Source of the DNA: Chromohalobacter sp. 11-W
Lineage (GTDB): Bacteria; Pseudomonadota; Gammaproteobacteria; Pseudomonadales; Halomonadaceae
Assembly: GCF_029889905.1 (NCBI RefSeq)
Contig: NZ_JARANZ010000001.1
Location: 543,582 to 607,581 of the forward strand
Reading direction: 5' to 3'
DNA length: 64,000 bases
Shown: one piece after another, positions 27,219 to 35,892 of the stretch
Numbering within the stretch: position 1 is the first letter of the stretch
How the letters are laid out: the number at the start of each line of letters is the position of its first letter
Program-made: the position numbers and the translations under genes
The notes under the pieces: generated by a model
Told to the model about the DNA's origin: nothing
Databases searched by the model: none
Seen by the model: only the letters and a program-made list of their open reading frames with translations

Positions 27219-28688
27219 ATGACCGCCTGGAGCAAGCTTCTCGTCGCCACCACGCGGCTGCTCGACCTACATGACAGTGGCCATGAGCCCGGCTCGCCGT
27301 TCGTGCACGTCAGCCAGGAAAGCCGGCGTGGCCTGCGCGACGGCTACTGGCTGGACCTCGGCTGCTTGCTGCTGGACTATCTGCTCGATGTGGACTTCGC
27401 GACCAACAGCGCCTTCGTGTCGCAGACGCGCTGCCTGGCGCACCTGCGCGAGTTCTATCCCGAACTGGCGCATGATGACCTCGGCTTCGTCGTCAACCTG
27501 CTCGCCACGCCCAGTGAAGTGCACTTTCGCGATGCGCCTCCGACACCGGAGGTGCGCGATGCATCCGCGCCGCCGGAACCGGATGCCGGGGAGGCGGCCG
27601 AGGCGCGCCGCGCGATGCGCAGCACCAAGCGGACCGCCCTGATCGAGAAGCAGAGCCAGACCGGCCAGGTACGCCTGACCGCCAGTGGCCGCCAGGCGGT
27701 GACGCTGGCCAGTCAGGTCGAGGACCTCCTGTATTCCGAATACGACGCCGCCAAGGTGCTGGCCGCCCTGGCGCGGGGCGATTTCGCCCGCATTCCCGAC
27801 ATCACCAACCAGATCCTGCTGGCGATCCGCGCCTTGACCCAGGAACTGCGCCGGGTGCGCGAAAACCCCACCCGCGAGGGCAAGCTGGCGGCGTTGCTCG
27901 ACAACGAGCGCCACTATCACAATGCCTTGTCGAGCATTCAGGAGACGCTGCTCGACGCACGCGCGCAGCTTTCCACGCCACGCTTGATGGAGCGCTTCGC
28001 CGACTGGCGCGAGCGCGAGGCGGCACGTCACGGCGAGGAATGGGATCTGCGCATGCTGTCGAGTGCCATCGGCCGCGTGCTCACGGCGATCGAGAACCTC
28101 TCGCGACGGCTATCGGAGTTGCTGGCCGATATCGCCGAGGGGCGCATTCAGTCGATGGGCGTGGTCGACTTCGCCGATGTGGCGCGCGGTCTGCTGGCCG
28201 CGCCCGCCGCGCCACGCATGAGCGAAGCACTGGTGACACGCCTGATGCCGTTTCACGTCGACGTCGCCATGCCGCGCCTGGCACCGCTGACCCCATTGCT
28301 CGAGACCCGTCGCGCCGAGACCAGCCATGCCGCGCTGGTCTTCGATGAAGCCCAGGACGCGGCCCCCGAGGACCCTCTGCTGGCACGCTTTCTGGAGGCG
28401 CGCGGGCCGGCGCTACGGGCCCGGATCCAAAAGGCGCCGCTCTCGCTGCCCGAGGCCCTGGCCGAGGGCTGGCACCGGTTCGAGGGAGACGACTGCCTGG
28501 CGCAGTTGCTCAATACCTTCGTCGACACCGAGCTGCTCGACAGCCACCTGCGGGTGGGGGTCGAGGCCCGCAGTTTCGACGTCACACTGGACGACGGCCG
28601 CGTGGTCCAGGCCGCCGTCACGCCTTCCTTGCGCGTCGCCACGCCGGCGGCGGGCACGTCCCCGGTCAACGAGGATGCATCACGATGA
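27219..28688 (+). CDS. jetA: Wadjet protein JetA (kleisin-like, MksF/MukF-type)
   Basis: First gene of a four-gene SMC-like operon. 489 residues, soluble: an N-terminal helix-rich region (LLVATTRLLDLHDSG, YWLDLGCLLLDYLLD), a central acidic, helical stretch (about residues 110-330) and a C-terminal domain ending in beta-rich sequence (VEARSFDVTLDDGRVVQAAV). This fits a kleisin that bridges the two SMC heads. I identify it by position and general build, not by a sharp motif. It does not look like the DUF3375 JetA of type I systems, so type II is my best guess. The stop overlaps jetB (ATGA). Confidence 0.75.
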   Translation: MTAWSKLLVATTRLLDLHDSGHEPGSPFVHVSQESRRGLRDGYWLDLGCLLLDYLLDVDFATNSAFVSQTRCLAHLREFYPELAHDDLGFVVNLLATPSEVHFRDAPPTPEVRDASAPPEPDAGEAAEARRAMRSTKRTALIEKQSQTGQVRLTASGRQAVTLASQVEDLLYSEYDAAKVLAALARGDFARIPDITNQILLAIRALTQELRRVRENPTREGKLAALLDNERHYHNALSSIQETLLDARAQLSTPRLMERFADWREREAARHGEEWDLRMLSSAIGRVLTAIENLSRRLSELLADIAEGRIQSMGVVDFADVARGLLAAPAAPRMSEALVTRLMPFHVDVAMPRLAPLTPLLETRRAETSHAALVFDEAQDAAPEDPLLARFLEARGPALRARIQKAPLSLPEALAEGWHRFEGDDCLAQLLNTFVDTELLDSHLRVGVEARSFDVTLDDGRVVQAAVTPSLRVATPAAGTSPVNEDASR

Positions 28689-29461
28689 ACATGAGTGAAA
28701 TGGGCGAGGTCGTCGCCTACCTGCTGCGCTACCGCAGCGCCGAACGCGTCCCGGGCGGTGGCCGCAAGCGCCGCGCCGCGCGCGAGGGCCAGCTCTCCGA
28801 GCGCGATGTCTGCGCGCTGATCGACGATGCCAGCGATCTCGAGCGCGAGGCGCTGCGTGACTTTCTGGCCGGCCAGGGGCTGAGGCTCAAGACGTTCGAG
28901 GCGGGCGACTTTCCGGGTATCGCGCCGGGGTCGCGGTATTACGCGCTGTTGCCGGATCCGGAGCTCGAGCAGCCCCCGTTGTATACCCGTCAGCCGGTGT
29001 TCGAGGCCCTCAAGTTGCGTCAGGAAAGCCGCAGCGAGCTGGCGCAGTGGTATCTGCAACTGTGGCTGCTCATGAATACCCTGCTGTACACCCGGTACAA
29101 CCGCGCGCTTTCCGACGTCAGCCGTTACCAGGAGGCGACCTTCGCCAGTCACGAGCTGCTCGACCTGCTGCGCGATCAACTCGAAGCGTTGCGCGCGCTG
29201 GGCGAGGCGGCACCGGAAACCAACCGCGCGCTGCTCGAGGAGCGCGGCGAGGACCTCAACCGCCGCGTGCGGGCCTTCATCGACCTGCAGGTACGCGCCG
29301 GCCTGCTCGAGGCGTCCGGCGCCTCGGGCGAGGACGCCTCGCCGGGCGATATCTGGCAGCAGACCCTGCTTGGCGCCCTGGAGTGCGAGCAAATCGGCAT
29401 TCATCAATTGGGCCATCTTCAGGCGCTGGCCGAGGGACGCCTCGCGGAGGAAACGGCATGA
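28685..29461 (+). CDS. jetB: Wadjet protein JetB (KITE-like, MksE-type)
   Basis: 258 residues, soluble, with predicted winged-helix character: SERDVCALIDDASDLEREALRDFLAGQGLRL near the N-terminus and a helical C-terminus. This size and place between a kleisin and an SMC gene fit the JetB/MksE/MukE accessory subunit that dimerises on the kleisin. RYYALLPDPELEQPPLYTRQPVFEALKLRQES is a distinctive central stretch. Starts (ATGA over the jetA stop) and ends (ATGA with jetC) are overlapping, showing tight coupling. Identification rests mainly on context. Confidence 0.75.
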   Translation: MNMSEMGEVVAYLLRYRSAERVPGGGRKRRAAREGQLSERDVCALIDDASDLEREALRDFLAGQGLRLKTFEAGDFPGIAPGSRYYALLPDPELEQPPLYTRQPVFEALKLRQESRSELAQWYLQLWLLMNTLLYTRYNRALSDVSRYQEATFASHELLDLLRDQLEALRALGEAAPETNRALLEERGEDLNRRVRAFIDLQVRAGLLEASGASGEDASPGDIWQQTLLGALECEQIGIHQLGHLQALAEGRLAEETA

Positions 29462-32400
29462 GCGTGATCAATCGCATCGAAGTCGCCAACCTGCTCAACA
29501 AGCATGGCGATATCGCCTCGCCATGGGACGCCAAGATGCGTCACCTGCTGCTCGATCTGCGCGGTCAGTCCAGCGCCATCAGCATGGAGAACGGGTTCGG
29601 CAAGACCACCCTGGCCGAAGCCCTGATCGGTCTGCTGTCCCGCGACAGAAGCCTGATCTCGCGCACGCGCCGCAAGTGCTCGCCGTCCACGGTGGCCGGC
29701 CAGGGGCGTAGCTGGAGCCATTTGCGCGTCGAATTCCGCACCCGCAGCGGCAGCGAGCGCCAGGACGACATGCTCGCCGCCGCCGGCGAGGAAGTCGCCG
29801 GCGAGACCTTCGTGTTCGGCTTCTACGGCTACAGCGACGGCAGCGGCCTCGCTTTTTATCACTATGCCGGGCGCCTGGAAGACATTCCCGTTCATCATTA
29901 CACCGTCGACGGCAAGCTGGCGTTGAGTGCCAACAGCGACGTCAAGGCCGACATGGCGAATCGTGGCGTGCGCCTGACCCACAACCGCGAAGAATGGCTC
30001 GACGCGGTCGGCGCGCATGTCTCGCGCCGGGAACTGGCGCAGTTGGCGGCCTTTCAGAAGGAGGGCGGTGCCGACAAGAGCCAGATCTTCAATGCCATCA
30101 AGCCGCGCGGCGGTGAGAAGGCGGACCAGGCCTTCTTCTTCGAGGTGCTGGCCCCGGAGATCCTCTCCGGCGCGACGCGGGGCGAGACCGACGAAAGCGA
30201 GGAACTGATCGAGGAGGTGATCCTCAACTCCGGTACCAACATCACCGAGTTGCGTCACCGTCTCGAGGAGGCAGAGCACGATCAGCGGCGTGCCGAGGAC
30301 AAGGTCGCGCGGCTGGCGACGCTGAGCGACGACGGCGCAGCCCTGCTGGCGGCACGCGACGAGCTCGAGCGCCTCGATGCCGGCTTCCAGGGGCTCGAGT
30401 GTCTGCTCGGCGGACAGGCACTGCTGGGCTTGCCGGGGATTCCCGCGACACCCGCCGAGGTCGAGGACGAAACGCTGGATGCCGCGATACCCTGTGGTTT
30501 CGCCTGGGCCAGTGGCGATACACGACGGCCGCGAGTCTCGCTATGGCTGTTGGCGCGTCTCTCGGGAGGCAGCGAGCGCAGCATTCGTCAGGCGCTGTCC
30601 GAGCGCGGCGCGCGGGTCGACGCCCACCGGCGCCTGGTGCATCTGCCCGAGGCCGCCTGGCCGGCCGGTCGCGAAATCGGTCACGTCGACTTCACCGCGG
30701 CGCGTGAATGGCTGGCCGAGACCCTGAACTTCGACGACGATGCCGCGCGCCATCGTGCCCTGGCGGCGCTGGATGCCGGCGCCGATGTCTTCGAAGCACG
30801 CGACGGCAACCGCTTCCGCGAGGAGGTGATCGCCGATCAGACCTACCGCGACGAGCTGGGCGCCGACATTCAGGCCGCCGAGCGGCATCTCGAGACGCTC
30901 GAGCAGCAACGCGAACGCCTGGAAGGTCAGCAACGCGAGTTCGTCGACAACCAGAGCTTCTATACCCAGGCGCTGAGCGAGGGGCTCTTCGACGAAGCCG
31001 AACTGGAGGCACCCGAAGCCACCGCCGAGGCGGCGAAGGCCGAGGCCGAGTCGGCACGCCAAGCCTTGAACGCCCACCTGGGACGCATCGGCGAGCTCAA
31101 GCAGGTCGCCGCCTGGCATGCCGAGTTCCAGCAACAGGCCCCGGGGGTATCGCCCGGCGAGCGGCTGGCCGAAAAACAGGCGCGCGATGAGGTGCTCGAA
31201 GAGGCGCATGCCGAGGCCGAGGCCCAGCGTGAGCCGTTGGCGTCGCGTTGCGAGACGCTGCGCCATCAGGCCGAGGCGCTGCGCGACGAACAGCAACGCC
31301 TGGCCGGCGAGCAGGGCTTGCTCGAGCAGGGGCAAGCACCGTGGCGTGCCTTCGTCGACGGCTGGCCCGAGGAGGACGTCACCGGCTTCTGGACGCGCCG
31401 CAAGACGGCGTTGGCCGAACTCGAAACGCGCTGTCACGGAGCCGAGCAACGCGCCGAGGATGCCCGCCGAGAGCAGGCGCGCCTGACCCCCCTGCATGAC
31501 GCAGCGCAGCGTTACGCCGACTATCATGGCGACGACGAGCCGGTGCATCTGCGGCAAACCCTGTATGAGCGTGCGCGCGCACTGGATGACGAAGGACATC
31601 GCCTGGAGCAGGAGCAGCAGCGTCTGCGTGAGTTGACTCAGGCGCAGCGTGACTTCGCTTCGCGTTTCGAGGCCGATCCCGAGCGCTGGCTGCGTGACGC
31701 CCAGCGGCGCTACCCGCGCCTGCTCAGCGAGGCCGATGCCCTGGATGACGCCATCGAGGAGCGCTGGCGTTATCTCGACAGCCTGGCGGGCGATCCGCTC
31801 GAGCGGCGGGCGGTGGAAGCCGAGGCCCAGCAGTGCCTGGATGCCGCGGAGATCGCCTGGCAGCCCCTGCATGCGGTGCTCAACGACGCCGAGGTCGAAC
31901 GCGAACGGCGTCGCGGCTGGCTGAGCCAGGCCGCCGGCCTGCTGTTTTCGCCGGTGGTGGCGGGAGACGACGAAGCGGAGCGTGCCGCGCGCTGCTTGAT
32001 CGACGCCGGGCTGGCGTTGCCGGTGTTCGAGAGCGCACGCCTGACGGCTCTGCTCGAGGCCGATCAGCCACCGCTGGGGGCGGTGCAGGGCAGCGAAACC
32101 CTGGCCGTCAAGGCCGCGCTCGATCCACGCTATCTCGAGGAGTTGCGTCGCGATACCGAGCGTCGCCTGAGTGCCGACCGCGAGCGTCGGGCCGCCCTGG
32201 CGGCGGAATGCGAACGTCTCGACCCGCATGGCGATGTCTTCGCGCTGGCGCTCAAGGCCCGCGAGGCGCAACAGGCGGACGCCGAGACGGCCCTGGCCAC
32301 GCTCGACGAGCGCCAGCAGCAGCTCGACGCCCGTCAGGCGGAGCTGACGCCGCGCTTGACCGAGGCGGCACTGAATTGCATCGACGATTATCAGCGATAT

Positions 32401-34362
32401 CTGCAGGCAGGCGGCCAGGCCGCCGTGGCCCAGGCCGAGGCGGCACTCGAGGAGGCCGAGCGCGACCTCGCGGATTGCCGTCCGGCGATGCAGCAAGCAG
32501 CGGAAGAGCTGGAGACCCACGGGGCGACCTGGCTGGCCGCGGAGCGCTTCGCCGATGCCGGTGGCATCGAGCGTCTCGAAGCTTTGAAGGCGCGGCTGGA
32601 GACGCTGGAGACGCAACTCGGCGAGATCCGCGAGCAGCTTGCCGAGGCAGAGCGCGATCACGAGGCCGTGTCGCGCCGGCTGCACGAGATCGATGCCGAG
32701 CGGCGCAGCCTCTTCGACGATGGCGAACGCGATCGATTGCGCGCCCTGGCCGAGTTCGAGGCCGATGGCGGCGATGCCTTCATGGCCACCGCCGAGGCGG
32801 TGCAGGAAGAACTCGAGGCCGCGCTGGAAACGGCGAGCCGACGTGCGCGCTTCGATTTCTCGCGCCTGCGTGCCTATCTCGACGTGCGCGACGCCAGCGG
32901 CGGCAGCCAGAAGCTCGAGCGCGACATCGCCGCGGCCAAACGGGCATATCTCGAGGCCCGCGAGGGACTCAAGGCACAGCGCCGCGAACGTGATGAGGTG
33001 GAAGCGCGGCTGGCCGAGCAGCGCCGGGCCATGGAGTGGGTCGACCAGCTGGCCATCGCCTGGCTGGGCGTGATGCGCGAACTACCCGAGGGATGGGCGC
33101 GGCGGCTGGCGGCTCTGGACGATCTCGCCGCCGCGAGTCACTGGCCGCTCGACGACCCACGGCACGAGACGCGCGAGGCCGCGTTGGCGACATGGCATGC
33201 CCAGGCGGGCATGTCGGCGACGTTGTCGCTTTCCGACCTGGAGGCCTGTCAGCAAACTCTGCTCGACGCCCTGGCGGAGCTCAACCTGGGCGAGCGCGCG
33301 CGCAATCGCGAACGTCAGGACAAGACGGTGCGCGGTCTCGAGCGGCGCCTCGCCCAGGCGCTGGAAGCCGCCGCCGAAAGTCGCGCCTTCAGCGAGACCG
33401 AACGTGCTCGTCTGGCGGCCCTGAAAGGCGTGACGGCCGACGCCCTCGACGACCTGGCCGGACTGCATGGTCAGCTCGATACGCAGCTCGAGGAGCACCG
33501 CCAGCGCGTGGCGCGTCTGCATGCCTCGCGCGAGCAGATCGAAGGCACGCTGGTCGAGCGGCTGAGCTCGATCATCTCGGATGCTGCCGGCAACCTGGAC
33601 ATTCTCAAGCGCGTGGCGCGTAGCCATGGCGAGGGCGGTGCCTACTTCGAGGTCAAGGCCGCGCTGATCGACGGCGAGTCGCTGCGTGAACTGATCACCA
33701 CGCTGCTGGCCGATATCGACGAGCATCAGGCCGCGCTCAAGCGCCGTGCCGAGCGCGATGGCGGCATGAGCGAAGGCGATAGCCGACGCCGTGACGACGA
33801 CCTGGTGCGTCAGATTCGTCGGCGCATCTATCGTGGCCTGTTCCATGAGGTGTCGATTCGCCTCAAGCACGACGCCATTCGTCCGCACGGGCGACTGTTC
33901 TCGCTCAACGAGGACATGTCGGAAGGGCAGCGCGAGGCAGTGTCGCTGATGTGGCTGGTCAAGCTCTCCGAGTTTGCCATCGAGCGCGAGTTGCGCGAGC
34001 TGCCCGGCCATCACAAGCGCCGTGCGCGGGCCAGCCGCGAGAGCGTGATCCTGCTCGATGGCCTGTTCTCGAAGCTCTCCCATCGCCGGCTCATCCAGGA
34101 CTCCCTGGAGTCGCTGCGCAACACCCGCGGGCGCTTCCAGATGATCGGCCTGATTCACAACCCCAACTACGAAAACGACCCGGCGATCTTCCCCACCTAT
34201 CTGGTGGGGAGCGTGATCGGTGGTGTCCAGGGGCAGGGCGGGCACGTCATGGTGCGCGACGGCCAGGTCACTGCGCCCGAAGCACTCGGCCGTGCGCCCG
34301 GCGAGGCCAGCCTGTTCGGCATTCACGTGAAGGAGCCCATGAATGCATTCGAAAATGACTGA
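29458..34362 (+). CDS. jetC: Wadjet SMC-like ATPase JetC (very long coiled coil)
   Basis: 1634-residue SMC/MukB-like motor. The N-terminal head has MENGFGKTTLAEAL (Walker A, Lys about 49; the first P-loop Gly is Met). Then come about 1,100 residues of Glu/Arg/Ala-rich heptad-like coiled coil, interrupted by less helical segments that may be the hinge. The C-terminal head has the signature MSEGQREAVSL (about 1487), a Walker-B-like SVILLDGLFSKLS (about 1535) and GLIHNPNYEND. The residue after the Walker B Asp is Gly where Glu is usual. The length exceeds the about 1,100 residues I recall for type I JetC. It starts in ATGA overlap with jetB. Confidence 0.88.
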   Translation: MSVINRIEVANLLNKHGDIASPWDAKMRHLLLDLRGQSSAISMENGFGKTTLAEALIGLLSRDRSLISRTRRKCSPSTVAGQGRSWSHLRVEFRTRSGSERQDDMLAAAGEEVAGETFVFGFYGYSDGSGLAFYHYAGRLEDIPVHHYTVDGKLALSANSDVKADMANRGVRLTHNREEWLDAVGAHVSRRELAQLAAFQKEGGADKSQIFNAIKPRGGEKADQAFFFEVLAPEILSGATRGETDESEELIEEVILNSGTNITELRHRLEEAEHDQRRAEDKVARLATLSDDGAALLAARDELERLDAGFQGLECLLGGQALLGLPGIPATPAEVEDETLDAAIPCGFAWASGDTRRPRVSLWLLARLSGGSERSIRQALSERGARVDAHRRLVHLPEAAWPAGREIGHVDFTAAREWLAETLNFDDDAARHRALAALDAGADVFEARDGNRFREEVIADQTYRDELGADIQAAERHLETLEQQRERLEGQQREFVDNQSFYTQALSEGLFDEAELEAPEATAEAAKAEAESARQALNAHLGRIGELKQVAAWHAEFQQQAPGVSPGERLAEKQARDEVLEEAHAEAEAQREPLASRCETLRHQAEALRDEQQRLAGEQGLLEQGQAPWRAFVDGWPEEDVTGFWTRRKTALAELETRCHGAEQRAEDARREQARLTPLHDAAQRYADYHGDDEPVHLRQTLYERARALDDEGHRLEQEQQRLRELTQAQRDFASRFEADPERWLRDAQRRYPRLLSEADALDDAIEERWRYLDSLAGDPLERRAVEAEAQQCLDAAEIAWQPLHAVLNDAEVERERRRGWLSQAAGLLFSPVVAGDDEAERAARCLIDAGLALPVFESARLTALLEADQPPLGAVQGSETLAVKAALDPRYLEELRRDTERRLSADRERRAALAAECERLDPHGDVFALALKAREAQQADAETALATLDERQQQLDARQAELTPRLTEAALNCIDDYQRYLQAGGQAAVAQAEAALEEAERDLADCRPAMQQAAEELETHGATWLAAERFADAGGIERLEALKARLETLETQLGEIREQLAEAERDHEAVSRRLHEIDAERRSLFDDGERDRLRALAEFEADGGDAFMATAEAVQEELEAALETASRRARFDFSRLRAYLDVRDASGGSQKLERDIAAAKRAYLEAREGLKAQRRERDEVEARLAEQRRAMEWVDQLAIAWLGVMRELPEGWARRLAALDDLAAASHWPLDDPRHETREAALATWHAQAGMSATLSLSDLEACQQTLLDALAELNLGERARNRERQDKTVRGLERRLAQALEAAAESRAFSETERARLAALKGVTADALDDLAGLHGQLDTQLEEHRQRVARLHASREQIEGTLVERLSSIISDAAGNLDILKRVARSHGEGGAYFEVKAALIDGESLRELITTLLADIDEHQAALKRRAERDGGMSEGDSRRRDDDLVRQIRRRIYRGLFHEVSIRLKHDAIRPHGRLFSLNEDMSEGQREAVSLMWLVKLSEFAIERELRELPGHHKRRARASRESVILLDGLFSKLSHRRLIQDSLESLRNTRGRFQMIGLIHNPNYENDPAIFPTYLVGSVIGGVQGQGGHVMVRDGQVTAPEALGRAPGEASLFGIHVKEPMNAFEND

Positions 34363-35476
34363 ATTGAGTGAGGCGGCTCGGCATGTCTTTGACAAGATGA
34401 GTGCCGATTGGCGTCGACAGGCGCTTCAGGGAAAAGCCCATCCTCCGAGTCAGCAGGCAGCAACGCTGAGAAAGCGTATGGTCAAGAATGGCTGGTGCGA
34501 AGCCGAACTGTATGCACAGCGGACGCTATTGGAGCTTTATCGTGCGGGCATTCTTAGCGTCAAAGGCGAGGGTGGAGAGGCGATGCTCGACCCTCGCCTC
34601 GGCTTGAACCCACGTGTGGGGTTGGCGGAGCGCTATGTTCAGCAGGTGTTGGAGACATTGCCCAATGTCGATGCTGGTTTGGCACTCAACGAAAGACAAG
34701 CGCGCCATTGGCGACAGGCACTGGACGGATGTTTGGCCGGATGGTCACGTGAAGACCAGCAGCGTTTGGTGGATGGGCTCAAGACGTTAGCGAGGGCTCT
34801 GCCCGCGGCCTATACGTTGACGAGTTACACGGTCAGTTCACGTTATTTACTGGAAAGCAGTAAATTGCTGTCCGTATTGCCCAATGAGCTGTTACGTGCT
34901 TTCGGGATAGAGCCGTCGCGTTTTGCCCAATCGGATTCGCGGGTACTGGCGCATGTTCCTGTAGAGCCGCAGGGCGTGCTCTTGATCGAAAATGCGCAAA
35001 GCTTTACCGCTGCCTGTCGTGTAGGACTGGATATGCATTTTGCGCTGGTCTGCGAGTTTGGTTATGGCCTCGCGCTGAGTCAGGCGCTCTCGGATGCCCA
35101 GCATATTAGTCTGGTGGGCAAGATGCCGTCCCCCATGGTGTTGGCGGATTTGCTGGAGCTACCGAATATCACCTACTGGGGCGACCTTGATCCCGAAGGG
35201 CTACGGATTTATCTGCGCATGAAAACGCATCTGCCGGCCATGCGCCTGTCAGCACTTTATGGTCCGATGATGGAACGGTTGGAGGGAAGGGGCGGCCACC
35301 CATTGAGTCAGGCCACGGGTAAGGCAGGGCAGCGTCAAGGGCAAGGTTGGACACGGGGTATCGATCAGGAGTGGGTAAGTGATTGTGATATCGAGCGGCT
35401 GGCGGGGGAAACGCTCGAGTTCGATCAGGAGCAGCAGTGGATTGCGCGTATCGTGGGCGCAGAGGAGACGAATTGA
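34343..35476 (+). CDS. jetD: Wadjet nuclease JetD (Toprim/topo VI A-like, DUF2220)
   Basis: 377 residues. A helical N-terminal arm is followed by a winged-helix-like region and a C-terminal Toprim fold. Metal-binding residues are visible: Glu in GVLLIENAQSF (about 214) and the Asp-x-Asp of YWGDLDPEGLRIY (about 279). In Wadjet, JetD cuts circular DNA after JetABC extrusion. AAGGAG at 34329-34335 fits the ATG at 34343, which overlaps the jetC end by 20 bp. Its base composition differs: I count 53-55% GC in two 60-base blocks (34381-34440, 34501-34560) against 73% in a jetC block (31201-31260). Confidence 0.87.
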   Translation: MHSKMTELSEAARHVFDKMSADWRRQALQGKAHPPSQQAATLRKRMVKNGWCEAELYAQRTLLELYRAGILSVKGEGGEAMLDPRLGLNPRVGLAERYVQQVLETLPNVDAGLALNERQARHWRQALDGCLAGWSREDQQRLVDGLKTLARALPAAYTLTSYTVSSRYLLESSKLLSVLPNELLRAFGIEPSRFAQSDSRVLAHVPVEPQGVLLIENAQSFTAACRVGLDMHFALVCEFGYGLALSQALSDAQHISLVGKMPSPMVLADLLELPNITYWGDLDPEGLRIYLRMKTHLPAMRLSALYGPMMERLEGRGGHPLSQATGKAGQRQGQGWTRGIDQEWVSDCDIERLAGETLEFDQEQQWIARIVGAEETN

Positions 35477-35478
35477 GT

Positions 35479-35871
35479 ATGCCGGTATTCGGCGTCGGTG
35501 ACAGCACGCTGCGCGCCGTGGGCGGGGAGGCGGCGGTACGCGAGCTGGTGGATCGCTTCTATGATGCCATGGAGCGCCTGCCCGAGGCGCGGGGGATTCG
35601 CGCCCTGCACCCCGCCGATCTCGACGAGTCCCGTGACAAGCTGACGACGTTTCTGATCGGCTGGATGGGCGGGCCGAGCCGTTACCGCGAGCGCTTCGGG
35701 CCGATCGCCATTCCTGCGGCGCATCGCCACCTGGATATCGGCCCTGAGGAGCGAGATGCTTGGCTTTTATGTATGGCGACGGCACTGGATGAAATCGGCG
35801 CGGCAGACGACCTCAAGCACTATCTGTTGACTCAGCTACGCCACCCCGCCGAGATGTGCCGACGTCGTTAA
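35479..35871 (+). CDS. Group II-type truncated haemoglobin
   Basis: About 130 residues, small globin with a 2-on-2 helical fold. AVRELVDRFYDAMERL, HPADLDESRDKLTTFLIGWMGGPSRYRERFG and AAHRHLDIGPEERDAWLLCM carry the group II landmarks, including the proximal His in AHRHL and the Trp of the G helix. Such globins bind O2 or detoxify NO. GAGGAG (35462-35467) suits either the TTG at 35473 or this ATG. Only two bases separate it from the jetD stop, so it is probably read with the Wadjet operon. It converges on rarA. Confidence 0.9.
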   Translation: MPVFGVGDSTLRAVGGEAAVRELVDRFYDAMERLPEARGIRALHPADLDESRDKLTTFLIGWMGGPSRYRERFGPIAIPAAHRHLDIGPEERDAWLLCMATALDEIGAADDLKHYLLTQLRHPAEMCRRR

Positions 35872-35892
35872 GGCCGAGAAAGCGGCGGGTTC

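Noticed and set aside
28253..29416. Minus-strand open frame across jetA/jetB
   Set aside because: Its upper part mirrors the Ser/Arg shadow of high-GC coding sequence; the sense genes explain the region.
30541..32685. Long open frame (about 714 codons) on the minus strand inside jetC
   Set aside because: Antisense to a GC-rich coiled-coil gene. Composition and Leu/Gly/Arg-rich translation are those of a shadow frame; no domain and no ribosome site.
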